A DNA stretch of 64,000 bases. It comes from CAZDWZ01 sp964509425 (GTDB lineage Bacteria; Bdellovibrionota_C; UBA2361; SZUA-149; CAZDWZ01). The stretch covers positions 124,001 through 188,000 of the forward strand of contig CAZDWZ010000008.1 of assembly GCA_964509425.1 (NCBI GenBank), given 5' to 3'. The position numbers and the translations under genes were made by a program. Positions 35,552 through 44,342 of this stretch are shown here, piece after piece (position 1 is the stretch's first letter; the number at the start of each line of letters is the position of its first letter). Under the pieces are notes generated by a model. It made no database searches, was not told where the DNA came from, and saw nothing but the letters and a program-made list of their open reading frames with translations.

Positions 35552-35629
35552 AATGAAGAATAGATACTCTCTAAAATAGAGTTTATACCTGAATGAGCAT
35601 AGGATAAGAAGACTCGGGATAGGGGAACT

Positions 35630-36502
35630 ATGTCCGGAATGCCAAGAAAAAACCTCTCAAGCGTATTGGCCTGTGTGCTCCTTTTTGCAGGGTCGGCAGT
35701 TTTGGTGTTTGGCATCGAACGGCCGAAAATCAATGAACTTCAGGCTGAAATCCAAAATCTCCGTGCCTCTCTGGCAGAGAGAGAAGTGGAGCTCGAGAAG
35801 GTGAAGGAGAGTGCCGCTAAGGCGCCGCCCGGAGCGCAAGTCACTTCTCACTCACCGCATTCGATGACTCGCGTACCGTCCGCCTCCGCAGTTTCGCCCG
35901 AGAACGGGACTGGGGACACGAGCGCCGCACATCCTGTTTCAGGATCGGAAACGTTGTCGCATCGCACTCCTGATGTGCCGCAAAGTGGAGAAGAGGCTCG
36001 TCGCGGAGAGTGGAGGGCATCGATCGTGAAAAAATTTCTTCCTCTTACGGAAGAGCAGAGTGCGCGACTTGCGAAGCGACTTCAAGAAGACGGTGCAAAG
36101 AAGCGATCGATTGCCGAATCCATCGAGGAAGAATTCGGAAAAGAACAAGCTGACTTTTATCGATCGGAACTTGGAAAGGCATTTGAGAGAAGCGAGCAGG
36201 AGTCGCTAGAGAAAGATGTGTTCTATCTTTCAAGAAAATTGTCCCTTTCTCCTGCGCAAGAGGCTGCGTTGTTTGCTGCGTATCGCGATGCTGCAGAACC
36301 TTCAAATATTCCGGCAGGAGAAAGTTCCGAGAATACCGACCAGTCCGCGGGCCTAAACTCCCTTCTTGAGCGGGAGACGAAGCGGCGCGAATTGTTGAAC
36401 CAGCGATTTCAGACATTTCTGACTCCGGAACAGCTCGCCATTTTCACCCAGCTCGAAGCCGAATCCAGCGGCAGAGATCTGCAAATGTGGCATGGCGACT
36501 AG
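35630..36502 (+). CDS. Membrane-anchored coiled-coil protein with LTxxQ-like helical domain
   Basis: A 290-residue protein divergent from the NodT gene. One N-terminal hydrophobic anchor (VLACVLLFAGSAVLVFGI) is followed by a coiled coil (INELQAEIQNLRASLAEREVELEKV), a Ser/Pro/Thr linker (about 65-125), and a helical C-terminal half with three LTEEQ-like starts (LPLTEEQSARL, LSLSPAQEAAL, FLTPEQLAIF), the pattern of periplasmic Spy/CpxP-type helical proteins. Start ATG 35630 has AGGGGAAC upstream. Probably periplasmic; exact function unknown. Confidence 0.62.
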   Translation: MSGMPRKNLSSVLACVLLFAGSAVLVFGIERPKINELQAEIQNLRASLAEREVELEKVKESAAKAPPGAQVTSHSPHSMTRVPSASAVSPENGTGDTSAAHPVSGSETLSHRTPDVPQSGEEARRGEWRASIVKKFLPLTEEQSARLAKRLQEDGAKKRSIAESIEEEFGKEQADFYRSELGKAFERSEQESLEKDVFYLSRKLSLSPAQEAALFAAYRDAAEPSNIPAGESSENTDQSAGLNSLLERETKRRELLNQRFQTFLTPEQLAIFTQLEAESSGRDLQMWHGD

Positions 36503-36560
36503 AGCGGAGTGTGGCGGCCTCAAAAATAAAAATCAGATGGGGAGAGTTTTCCATAGAGAG

Positions 36561-36602
36561 CTCTCTTAAGGTCGAGACTCACTCTCGACCCTGAGAAGAG
36601 AG
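36561..36602. terminator. Long nested stem-loop between convergent genes
   Basis: Outer arms CTCTCTT (36561-36567) and AAGAGAG (36596-36602) enclose a perfect inner hairpin GGTCGAGA-CTCAC-TCTCGACC (36570-36590). A palindrome AGAGAGCTCTCT overlaps its left edge. It lies between the convergent ends of the 35630 gene and the phosphatase gene and can fold from either strand, so a bidirectional terminator is likely, although no strong T-run follows. Confidence 0.45.
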
Positions 36603-36688
36603 ATTGCTGTGGGAAACTTCGGTGGCGGGGCAGGTAGAAAAGTTCAATAAAAAAGCAATGGCCCGGCGCACGTTGCTTGCGAGAAGCC

Positions 36689-37372
36689 TTATTTCGCCTC
36701 TTCTCGGGACGGTTCGGGATCGAAGAGCTTGGAAGTCACGATCCACTCCGAAAAGGGAATCTGCCTGTCGTGCGAGACCGCTGCGTACCCGCTTATCGCA
36801 TGATCGAGGGTCGGATGTTTTTGGAAGAACGCTTTGATGTCGCGCTCCGGTTGGAAAAATCCGTACTTCATCGTCAACTGCCCTGCCGCCTCTTCGGGCG
36901 AACGTCCTTCTCGATCCAGTAGCCAAATGGCGGAAGCTACACCAGTGCGATGCGTTCCGCTTGAACAGTGCACGAGGATAGGAAGAGGAAGCTCCCGATA
37001 CGCTGTGATGAGCGCGAGGAGACTCGGACGTTGGTCGACTCTCGCGCTTGAGAATGGAATATGTCGATAGATGGCGCCACCGCGCTCGACGGCTTCTGCT
37101 TCGCTCACGTTCTTTTCGTCAGGCTCATCATCCTGCAATCGAAGATCGATCACGGATTTGATTCCGTGCTCCCTAACGGTTCGCGTCATCGCGTCACGAG
37201 TCATTTGTGCTGAACGAAAAAAACGACCCGGCACGACCTCGTGGAAATTGTCACGGAATACGGCGTTCGCCACAAAACTAGTGAAGTAAGTCGAGTCGCT
37301 CGTGGCTTGATATCCAAGCGCTCCCAGGGCGAAGACGACGAACAACAGTGAAGACAGCTGCTTTCCACTCAT
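36689..37372 (-). CDS. Envelope dual-specificity/tyrosine phosphatase
   Basis: A 227-residue protein with an N-terminal hydrophobic anchor (LSSLLFVVFALGALGY) and a dual-specificity phosphatase domain carrying the P-loop HCSSGTHRTG (Cys-x5-Arg) at about residues 135-144, preceded by VIDLRLQDDEPDE. The signal anchor suggests a periplasmic active site, where substrates could be phosphoproteins, phospholipid or inositol phosphates. It is the last gene of a four-gene operon (response regulator, sensor kinase, small protein, phosphatase), joined by ATGA to the gene before it. Confidence 0.85.
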   Translation of the reverse strand: MSGKQLSSLLFVVFALGALGYQATSDSTYFTSFVANAVFRDNFHEVVPGRFFRSAQMTRDAMTRTVREHGIKSVIDLRLQDDEPDEKNVSEAEAVERGGAIYRHIPFSSARVDQRPSLLALITAYRELPLPILVHCSSGTHRTGVASAIWLLDREGRSPEEAAGQLTMKYGFFQPERDIKAFFQKHPTLDHAISGYAAVSHDRQIPFSEWIVTSKLFDPEPSREEAK

Positions 37373-37824
37373 GATGAAGCCTCTTTCGGCGCGTATACGG
37401 CGGCTTCACCGCCTAGCAATTTTGGACACAGCGACAGCTGTGGATGAAGTTCAAATGTGGTTCCGGAGGGAAAGATCGTGTCGAATGTCATTCCGAACGT
37501 GATGTGAGAGTGGCTGCTGTGTGAGTCCCGCGTCTCATGAAATTCGGTTCGCTGACGCGTGATTTCTTTGCCGCCCGGGTCTATGACCGCGACCTGAACT
37601 TCGCCTGCCACGGGTCCTGCGAAGTGCCCACTCCTAAACAGTCCCTCGACCTTGAGTCTATTTCCATCTTCGACGGCCGAGACGGAAAAATAACACCCCA
37701 TCACTCCGACGGTTCTCGCACTGTAAAATCCCGATCGCACAAGATCTTGGCGAAGCGTCTTGTATCCGGCGAGCGTAATCCCTATCCCAATAACCGCAAC
37801 AATAAAGACCTGCATTCGTTTCAT
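37369..37824 (-). CDS. Small membrane-anchored hypothetical protein in two-component operon
   Basis: A 151-residue protein with an N-terminal membrane segment (VFIVAVIGIGITLAGY) and a beta-rich exported domain (about 40-150) with the His/Ser-rich motif HETRDSHSSHSH that could bind metal, plus two cysteines. ATGA overlaps link it to both the sensor kinase upstream and the phosphatase downstream, so it is translated with them. No family recognised; a periplasmic partner or ligand-binding accessory of the sensor is a reasonable guess. Confidence 0.6.
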   Translation of the reverse strand: MKRMQVFIVAVIGIGITLAGYKTLRQDLVRSGFYSARTVGVMGCYFSVSAVEDGNRLKVEGLFRSGHFAGPVAGEVQVAVIDPGGKEITRQRTEFHETRDSHSSHSHITFGMTFDTIFPSGTTFELHPQLSLCPKLLGGEAAVYAPKEASS

Positions 37825-39347
37825 CGTTTGCCTCCAACGGAGGCGCGAGATGAGGAAGAAGGAGGAGGTTCGCTTTCCCGGCAGCGTTCCGCTGGCAGCG
37901 TGAGCAAAAATCTACTTCCTGATCCTGCTTTGCTCGTTACGGAGATTGACCCTCCAAGGATGGACGCCAGTCGTTTCACCAAGGCGAGTCCGAGCCCGGT
38001 GCCCGGCTTTCCGGCCGTCCTTGCGGACTCGGAGCGGTAGAATGGTTCAAAAATATGCGGGAGGTCGGCCTCGGAAATCCCTGCTCCTTTGTCTTCCACT
38101 GAGACGCAGACCTCGCGGCCTTTGCCTTCTATGTCGACGGCGATCGGAGTTCCGGGCAAGCTGTACTTGCAGGCGTTGTCGAGAAGGTCGTCGAGAAGCT
38201 GCGCCAGAAGTCCCGGATTTGTGAGAACCTGAAATCGTTCGGAGGGGCACCTCAGCGAGATGTCGCTTGCACGTTCATGGACCTCCCATCCGGCGAACCA
38301 TTCTTTGGACCATTTGGCGAGATCGATATCGATCGGATCGGGCAGAACCAAATCAGTCCCGGAGCGTGCTAAAAACAAAAGTGACTCGATAATCTGTTGA
38401 AGTTGATCACTTCGCTTCAGGACCACCCCCAACACGCGCTGATAGTCGGCTGTCGGCCGTTCCTGGCGGAGAGTCACTTCAACTGAGGCGCGAAGCGCAG
38501 CGAGTGGCGTGCGAAGCTGATGAGAAGCATCTCCTGTAAATTTCCTCTGCCGTTCGGCCGATTCTTTGATGCTCACCAGCAACTCATTAAAGGCATGTCC
38601 GAGGTCTTCGAACTCATCGCCTGTTGAAGCGACATCCAGACTAAATTGTGAGTCCGGCTGTTTCTTGATTTCGCGCGCGGATATGGCCATTCGCGAGACT
38701 GGACGAAGCGCTCGCCGACAAAACCATCGACCCACCACAGCGGCAAAAAGCCAGATAACCAAAGAGACCCAGGTCATAGCCCAGGCAAGTCGGCGAAGGA
38801 TTGCCCGAATCGGTTCTTCAGAGCTTGCGACAGTGAATTTTAGTTGAGGACCGACAAACTGCCGATCTTGGGGGAGAACTGGAACAAAGAGTGGGCGATC
38901 TGTCGGAAAGCCGTCCGGATGTGAGACAACAGCAATTGCTGTCGCTCCGCTCGGCGGAGTGCCGCCTATTTTCCCGGCTTCGAGGCTGTGAACCATCAAC
39001 CGCCATCCGGACGGCGACGGAGGAAGCAGAGAACCGTCGCTCCCGATTTGCTGCAAATTTCTCGAACAGTCGATCAAATTTCCTTCCTTCTCGACGGCGA
39101 TCCATCGCACCTGGTCTGCGCCGGAATCATCTCCCAGCGAGATGTGACGAAGATTTGGTTCCCATTCAACGTAATCCGGGAAAATCTCAATAGCGGCGAC
39201 AAGAGTTTGCATCGCCGTTTGTAGCCGAAAATCAGCCTGTGATTGGAGATGCCGCTCAGTAAAGATCAAAAGAGTCGTAGAAAACCCGATCAACACCACA
39301 GCGAGCGCTGCCAGGAAAAAAAACGAGAACCGATTAGTGAGCGTCAT
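37821..39347 (-). CDS. Membrane sensor histidine kinase
   Basis: A 508-residue kinase: TM1 at about 8-30, a periplasmic sensor of about 140 residues, TM2 (AWAMTWVSLVIWLFAAVVG), a HAMP-type linker, the HisKA box ASHQLRTPLAALRASVEV, then N box DDLLDNACKYS, G1 EDKGAGISEADLPHIFEPF and G2 GTGLGLALVKRL. It is the cognate kinase of the OmpR-type regulator just upstream (ATGA overlap). The sensor domain has no recognisable ligand fold. Confidence 0.93.
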   Translation of the reverse strand: MTLTNRFSFFFLAALAVVLIGFSTTLLIFTERHLQSQADFRLQTAMQTLVAAIEIFPDYVEWEPNLRHISLGDDSGADQVRWIAVEKEGNLIDCSRNLQQIGSDGSLLPPSPSGWRLMVHSLEAGKIGGTPPSGATAIAVVSHPDGFPTDRPLFVPVLPQDRQFVGPQLKFTVASSEEPIRAILRRLAWAMTWVSLVIWLFAAVVGRWFCRRALRPVSRMAISAREIKKQPDSQFSLDVASTGDEFEDLGHAFNELLVSIKESAERQRKFTGDASHQLRTPLAALRASVEVTLRQERPTADYQRVLGVVLKRSDQLQQIIESLLFLARSGTDLVLPDPIDIDLAKWSKEWFAGWEVHERASDISLRCPSERFQVLTNPGLLAQLLDDLLDNACKYSLPGTPIAVDIEGKGREVCVSVEDKGAGISEADLPHIFEPFYRSESARTAGKPGTGLGLALVKRLASILGGSISVTSKAGSGSRFLLTLPAERCRESEPPPSSSSRASVGGKR

Positions 39348-40036
39348 GAAGGCTCGCCAGTCGCTGGTTCGCCGAGCATATAGCCCCGTCCTCTGACCGT
39401 GTGAACTATCCGCGGGCCGTATGCTTCAAGTTTTTTTCGAAGCTCCATGATGTGCACTTCGAGCGTGTTGGAAAGACCGTCGTATTGTTCCTCCCAGACT
39501 TGTTCGTACAGCCGTGTCCTTGAAAGCACTTCACCTGGGTGTCTGAGGAAGAATAGCAGGAGCGATTGCTCACGCGCCGTAAGTCCAAGCGTATGCCCGG
39601 AGCGCTCAGCGCGGTTGGTGGAGAGGTTTAACAGAATATCTAAATAGCGCCATTCTATGGTCGCTTTTCCAGGCAATCGCCGGAGCATCGCTTGAACACG
39701 GGCTAAGAGTTCTTCGAACGCAAACGGCTTGCAGAGGTAATCATCCGCTCCTGCCCGAAGTCCTTCCACTCGTTGAGCGACGGCGTCGCGAGCCGTGAGA
39801 AACAGAACTGGGGTTGTGTGTTCGGCCTTTCGAAAGTCTTGAAGGATTGCGATTCCTTCTTTTCCAGGAAGCCACCAGTCGAGGATGATGACATCCCACT
39901 TGCCGGACGACATGTAGTAACCGCCGGACTCACCGTCGGCAGCGAGTTGTACGATGAAACCTTCCTCCCGCAGGCCTTGAGTGACAAACTCTCCAATCTC
40001 GGCATCATCTTCGACCAACAGAATTCGAAACGACAT
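39344..40036 (-). CDS. OmpR/PhoB-family response regulator
   Basis: A 230-residue DNA-binding regulator. The receiver has the acidic pair VEDD, phospho-acceptor Asp in VIILDWWLPG and Lys in LCKPF; the winged-helix C-terminus has LTAREQSLLLFFLRHPGEVLSR and VHTVRGRGYML. ATG 40036 is preferred, as the receiver starts there and GGGAGG/GAAGG lies upstream; an upstream in-frame start at 40093 would add 19 residues. First gene of the regulator-kinase-X-phosphatase operon, so it may autoregulate the group. Confidence 0.93.
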   Translation of the reverse strand: MSFRILLVEDDAEIGEFVTQGLREEGFIVQLAADGESGGYYMSSGKWDVIILDWWLPGKEGIAILQDFRKAEHTTPVLFLTARDAVAQRVEGLRAGADDYLCKPFAFEELLARVQAMLRRLPGKATIEWRYLDILLNLSTNRAERSGHTLGLTAREQSLLLFFLRHPGEVLSRTRLYEQVWEEQYDGLSNTLEVHIMELRKKLEAYGPRIVHTVRGRGYMLGEPATGEPS

Positions 40037-40189
40037 ATCCGCCTTCAGACCTCCCACCGCGGCAACGAGTCCGTAAACTACACCAAGAGGCATAAGCAGA
40101 ACGTGAGGAAATTATAAAATCCGGCTTATTTACCTGCGAAGAACGGACTCCGTGACTGAGACGGCTGAAAAAGGCAAAAGAAACAGCGA

Positions 40190-40211
40190 CTTTGGAGGGT
40201 GATTCCCAAAG
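40190..40211 (-). terminator. Stem-loop after the Kazal lipoprotein gene
   Basis: Arms CTTTGG (40190-40195) and CCAAAG (40206-40211) lie immediately past the minus-strand stop. Read on the minus strand, it is followed by a moderately T-rich stretch, consistent with an intrinsic terminator. On the plus strand a run of six T also follows, so it might work in both directions. Confidence 0.5.
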
Positions 40212-40217
40212 CGTTTT

Positions 40218-40577
40218 TTACAAACACTCTTGGATTGGCCTCAAAGACTGGCCTGCGCCCGCGGCTTCACAGGAGTTCTGATAGATTCGTCCGTCGCAGC
40301 CGCAGACCGGGTTTATCTGATCGGTGCAAAAATCGGGACGAATCTGACAGGTTCCCGGTGTGTTCCGGAAGCCGCAGGTGTTGTTCTCGAAAAAGCAATA
40401 GAAACCGGTTCCGCATACATCGCCTTGGATGCCTCCACAGGCTTTTCCGATTTGATCGCCGGAGTCATCATCATCCGAGCCGCCGCCACTCCCGCAGGCC
40501 GTGAGAGACAAAGAGAGTGATAAGCACAGCGATAGGCGCAGCGCCGCGAATTTTTTTGAACAGAAAATTTGCCTCAT
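40218..40577 (-). CDS. Kazal-type protease-inhibitor-domain lipoprotein
   Basis: A ~119-residue exported protein with a hydrophobic Leu/Ser signal and the lipobox LTAC followed by a Gly/Ser/Asp linker (GSGGGSDDDD). The mature part is Cys-rich and ends with the Kazal core NPVCGCDGRIYQNSCEAAGAG-like pattern (CGCDG then Y-x-N-x-C), about residues 92-118, preceded by an additional Cys-rich segment. Kazal domains inhibit serine proteases. Start at ATG 40577 gives the best signal peptide; ATG 40598 and 40622 are in frame. It may guard the cell surface against external proteases, as the alpha-2-macroglobulin gene does in the periplasm. Confidence 0.78.
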   Translation of the reverse strand: MRQIFCSKKFAALRLSLCLSLSLSLTACGSGGGSDDDDSGDQIGKACGGIQGDVCGTGFYCFFENNTCGFRNTPGTCQIRPDFCTDQINPVCGCDGRIYQNSCEAAGAGQSLRPIQECL

Positions 40578-40659
40578 TCCGGCACCGCTGGTGATGTCCA
40601 TTCCACTTGCTAATGTTTTCATTTTTACCGTTCTGAAAAATTCCTCTGTCGTGACCGGA

Positions 40660-41334
40660 TCACGACGGACGGTTTACCTGGCTGTCTTGAAGAAGCAAAA
40701 TCACGAGACGCTTCGGGCCGTGAGCGCCGAGAACGAGAATTTTCTCGATATCCCCGGTCCTCGAAGGTCCGGAAATAATTGTCCCGAAGCTCCACGTAGG
40801 ATCGTTTTTAATCTCTGAGAACCAATTTTCTGGCGAGGACTTGATTTGAGAGGTCGTGCCGAGCACGATGTGCACGGGGGGGAGCACAGAGAGCCTTCGT
40901 CCACCCGCTGTCGTGCTTCGGAGAGCGACACTTCCAGTTCTCGCGAAAAACGCGTCAGCCGTGGTGATGCTCGCTACGAACGAGCCAAACTCATGATTTT
41001 CTAAACTCCAAGTCGAGCTTCGTGCGACATCGCGCGCTCGTGGACTCAACCTCTGAGTGACAGCGCGCAAGAACTGAGTGTCTTGAGAGACCACCTGTCC
41101 CTCGGGTAGTTCACCAAGCACCTGTTCCAGTTTGCGAGCCAGCTCGTCAATCGAGGAGGAGACAAAACATTCCCCACGAAGCGACGAGAGCTTCTCTTGA
41201 AAGCGTGTGACCAAATCACCGCCCGGGTAGTCGGCGAAGATTTCTTTGCCTGAGGGAACAGGCGGCACGCCGACCGACTTCCGATCACCACGCGCTGATT
41301 CTAATCGCGAAAGTATTCGGTCTCGTGCGGTCAT
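40660..41334 (-). CDS. lutC: Lactate utilisation protein C (LUD domain)
   Basis: A 224-residue LUD-domain protein with the landmark SITTADAFFARTGSVALRS, VLPPVHIVLGTTSQI and FGTIISGPSRTGDIEKIL, all typical of LutC/LldG. ATG 41334 overlaps the lutB stop by ATGA. It is the third gene of the lutA-lutB-lutC operon, which together oxidises L-lactate to pyruvate and feeds electrons to the respiratory chain. Confidence 0.93.
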   Translation of the reverse strand: MTARDRILSRLESARGDRKSVGVPPVPSGKEIFADYPGGDLVTRFQEKLSSLRGECFVSSSIDELARKLEQVLGELPEGQVVSQDTQFLRAVTQRLSPRARDVARSSTWSLENHEFGSFVASITTADAFFARTGSVALRSTTAGGRRLSVLPPVHIVLGTTSQIKSSPENWFSEIKNDPTWSFGTIISGPSRTGDIEKILVLGAHGPKRLVILLLQDSQVNRPS

Positions 41335-42707
41335 TGTCCCGACTCCCCCCAAATTTGAGAGAAACTCTTCTCGGCGAGCACGGGCATTCGATGGCGAAAC
41401 CGCTTGGGCAGAACTTTGCGCGCAAACGAGAGCGCCGGGCGGCCCATCTTTCTAAGGAAATCCGTCGCTCGGCGGCTGGAGACGATCCTTGCCCACACCT
41501 TCAATGCCGTCGTCCAAAACCACCCGTTCAAATTTTGGTCGTAGGCCTCGGCTCGATTCTCAAGCAGCAAGTGATGGAGATCGATATGCACTGGGCAGAC
41601 ATCCGTGCAGGCTCCGCAAAGGCTCGAAGCCTGAGAAAGATGTTTCCACTCCTTCAACTTCCTGAGATGCGGAGTGATAACCGACCCAATTGGACCTTGA
41701 TATGTCGTGTTGTAGCTGTGACCACCGATGGTTTTGAAAACGGGACAGGTGCTGAGACATGCGCCGCAGCGGATGCATCGCAGACTTTGACGGAACTTCG
41801 GCTTTGCGTAAAGATCCGTGCGGCCGTTGTCGAGGAGGATCACGTAGACATGTTCGGGACCGTCGTCTTCTCCGGTAAGGCGCGGTCCGCGAATTAGGCT
41901 GTTGTATCCGGTGAGATGTTGTCCGGTCCCGCTGGTGGCGAGAAGCGGGAGGAAGAGTTCGAGATCCTCGACTCTCGGAAGAATTTTTTCGATACCCGCG
42001 AAAACCACATGCACGGGAGGGCATGCCGTCGTAAGCCGGGCGTTCCCCTCGTTCTCGGTGATGCTCACCGCGCCCTGATCGGCGATCAGGAAATTCGCAC
42101 CGCTCACGCCGATATCAGCTTTGAGATATGTTTCTCTCAGGCGGTCCCGACAGATCATCGCCAATTCTTCTGCATCGTCGGACATTGGTGTTCCAAGTGC
42201 GCGGTGGAAAATCTGGGAAATCTCTTGCTTTGATTGATGCATCGCCGGAGTGACGATGTGGTACGGCTTTTCCTGGGCGAGCTGTTGAATAAACTCTCCG
42301 AGATCGCTCTCGACGACTTCGATCCCTCGTTGGTGGAGGAATTCATTGAGTTCGACCTCTTCGGTCGTCATCGATTTAGATTTAACAACGAGCTTTGCGG
42401 CATGTTCGTCGGCGATCTGACCGAAATACTGCCTCGCCTCGCCAGCGTTCTCCGCCCAGAGCACTTTCACCCCTCGGGCGGTGAGCTTCTCTTCGAATTG
42501 CCTGAGAAGCTCAGGGAGATTGTCGAGTGCGTAGTCCTTGATTGCGGCCGCGAGACTTCGCGCCTCCTGCCAGTCCCTGAACTGAGATGACTTCGTGCCC
42601 CGCACTTGCGTGTCGTAGGAGTCAACTACTCTGAGCAGCCGCCGCCGATGGGTCTCGTCCTGGACTTTCTGCTCTGATTTTTCGAGGAATTCGCTCTGCT
42701 GATTCAT
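41331..42707 (-). CDS. lutB: Lactate utilisation iron-sulfur protein B
   Basis: A 458-residue protein with an N-terminal LUD domain (KSKSMTTEEVELNEFL; GVSGANFLIADQGAVSITENEG) and a C-terminal double 4Fe-4S ferredoxin region: CIRCGACLSTCPVF and CGACTDVCPVHIDLHHLL. This is the electron-transfer subunit of the LutABC/LldEFG complex. Operon position: 10 nt after lutA and overlapping lutC. Confidence 0.95.
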   Translation of the reverse strand: MNQQSEFLEKSEQKVQDETHRRRLLRVVDSYDTQVRGTKSSQFRDWQEARSLAAAIKDYALDNLPELLRQFEEKLTARGVKVLWAENAGEARQYFGQIADEHAAKLVVKSKSMTTEEVELNEFLHQRGIEVVESDLGEFIQQLAQEKPYHIVTPAMHQSKQEISQIFHRALGTPMSDDAEELAMICRDRLRETYLKADIGVSGANFLIADQGAVSITENEGNARLTTACPPVHVVFAGIEKILPRVEDLELFLPLLATSGTGQHLTGYNSLIRGPRLTGEDDGPEHVYVILLDNGRTDLYAKPKFRQSLRCIRCGACLSTCPVFKTIGGHSYNTTYQGPIGSVITPHLRKLKEWKHLSQASSLCGACTDVCPVHIDLHHLLLENRAEAYDQNLNGWFWTTALKVWARIVSSRRATDFLRKMGRPALSFARKVLPKRFRHRMPVLAEKSFSQIWGESGQ

Positions 42708-42717
42708 GGAGGGACTC

Positions 42718-43527
42718 TTATCGCGGCTCGGGGATCAAAGCTGAGACGGAGAGCCCCAGACGTTTTGCGAGAGCCGTTGACATGTGATCAACGGACGCAT
42801 CAATTCCGTGTCGATCAACTTCAGAGCGGAGGTGCATGATGCATCCCGGGTCGTTCGTCACGATCGTGTTCGTGCCGTTCTCCACGAACTGCTCCAGTCG
42901 TGATTTCGCCATTGTCGATGAGATGCTTTCGAACTTCACACTAAACAGTCCGCCGAATCCGCAGCATGTGGGCTCCACTGTCGGTTCCGTCACTTCGAAG
43001 CCGCCGAGACGGCAAAGCGTGTTTCGCCCTTCGTTTTTTAGGCGAAGCTCGCGGTAGCTATGGCAAGAATTGTGAAATCCAATCTTCGCTTGAGACGGGG
43101 CGCTCAAACGCTCCTCAGGCTTCGAATCGATTCCTTCCTTTTCGAGGAACTCTGAAAGCTCGTAGGTTTTTCCGATTATCTCGGTCAGAGATTTCTGGAG
43201 TGCCTCGTCCGTCTCTTGCTCGCTGAAAAGCTCCGGATAGAACTTTCGAATCATGGCGGTGCAGGAGCCTGACGGACACACGATCGCGTATGATTCTTTC
43301 GCGGCGGCAAGCGAGCGTAGGCATTTTCCAGCGACGAGGCGTGCCTCCGCCCTGTGACCGGCATTAAATGCCGGCTGTCCGCAACACACGGCGTCCGGGG
43401 AGTAGGTGACGTGATATCCGAAATGTCGAAGCAAATTTGCCGATGCGATCCCGATCTCGGGATACAACTGATCGACGAGACAAGGAATCAGCAGCTGAAC
43501 GGATTTTCTCGAATGCATAAGTGACAT
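42718..43527 (-). CDS. lutA: Lactate utilisation protein A (CCG-domain Fe-S protein)
   Basis: A 269-residue protein with two cysteine-rich CCG repeats: CCGQPAFNAGH at the end of the first half and CCGFGGLFSVKFESIS in the second, as in LutA/LldE and heterodisulfide-reductase-type subunits. CPSGSC and NSCHSYREL supply further ligands. It is the first gene of the minus-strand lut operon; GGGAG lies just before ATG 43527. No LutR or lactate permease gene is adjacent. Confidence 0.94.
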   Translation of the reverse strand: MSLMHSRKSVQLLIPCLVDQLYPEIGIASANLLRHFGYHVTYSPDAVCCGQPAFNAGHRAEARLVAGKCLRSLAAAKESYAIVCPSGSCTAMIRKFYPELFSEQETDEALQKSLTEIIGKTYELSEFLEKEGIDSKPEERLSAPSQAKIGFHNSCHSYRELRLKNEGRNTLCRLGGFEVTEPTVEPTCCGFGGLFSVKFESISSTMAKSRLEQFVENGTNTIVTNDPGCIMHLRSEVDRHGIDASVDHMSTALAKRLGLSVSALIPEPR

Positions 43528-43619
43528 CGTCTCCCAATCGTTCTCCCTTTGAAGAAACGTGGTGGAGAGGTTTAAGCGGAATGGCCTATACCCTGAGAAG
43601 CTGCTAATGTGAAGTTTCT

Positions 43620-44342
43620 ATGAGTAATTTACCGGCGGAACTCTCCGTTCGCACTCTTGCGGTCCGCATCCTCGCGGACGAGATTCCACAAAATACGATT
43701 GTCGATCGGACGGGAAGCAGCCTTTCGCCTGGAGAGAGCGGACGGTCCGATGAGACGGTAAGTCCCGAAGCCGGGAACCTCGACGCCGTGTACCTCTTCG
43801 GGCAAACCGCAGATAATGAAGATTCGGTCTTTGAAGCGGCCATTCGTATTGTGAAAGACGGCCTCGCCCGGAAGATTTTATTCTCTGCGTCAGAGCCGAA
43901 ATGCGGGTACCCCGGATTCGGACCTTGGTTCTTCGCGCTTCGCCAGCGTGGAATCCCGGAAGATCGCCTTCTCGGCGTCCCCCCGCCCGAGGCTGAGTCT
44001 TTGAACACACTCACCGAATCACAAGCATTTATTGGCTTTGCCAAGTCAAAGAATTTTTCGCGAGTTGGAGTTTGTGCTGCGCCTTTCCACCAAGTGCGGG
44101 CGTTCATGACGGCAGTGAGTGTTGCGGCGAGCGAGTTCCGCAGTTGTCGCATCTATAGCATTCCTGGAAATACCCTGCCCTGGAATGAGGTGGTCGTTCA
44201 TTCTCAGGGCGTCGAGCAAGGAACCCGAGCTTCGTTCATCGCCGGCGAATTCGAACGGATTGAGCGCTATCAAGAGAAGGGTGATCTGCTCTCAACAGAT
44301 CAAATTCTTTCATACCTAGAGGCAAGAGACCGGCATGGCTAA
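43620..44342 (+). CDS. YdcF/DUF218-family protein
   Basis: A 240-residue DUF218 protein. The fold pattern is visible as DAVYLFGQTADN (instead of the usual ILGGG), VKDGLARKILFSA, SLNTLTESQAFI (the E-x-x-S/N-T pattern) and RVGVCAAPFHQVRAF (normally V-T---H-R). Unlike envelope members such as SanA it has no membrane segment, so it is likely cytoplasmic. It begins a plus-strand operon with the inositol-phosphatase gene, overlapping by 8 nt. Ligand unknown, SAM binding has been reported for one family member. Confidence 0.75.
   Translation: MSNLPAELSVRTLAVRILADEIPQNTIVDRTGSSLSPGESGRSDETVSPEAGNLDAVYLFGQTADNEDSVFEAAIRIVKDGLARKILFSASEPKCGYPGFGPWFFALRQRGIPEDRLLGVPPPEAESLNTLTESQAFIGFAKSKNFSRVGVCAAPFHQVRAFMTAVSVAASEFRSCRIYSIPGNTLPWNEVVVHSQGVEQGTRASFIAGEFERIERYQEKGDLLSTDQILSYLEARDRHG

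Noticed and set aside
40660..43527. Three Fe-S/LUD genes as a novel electron-transfer complex
   Set aside because: They match the known LutABC/LldEFG lactate-oxidation complex in order and motifs.
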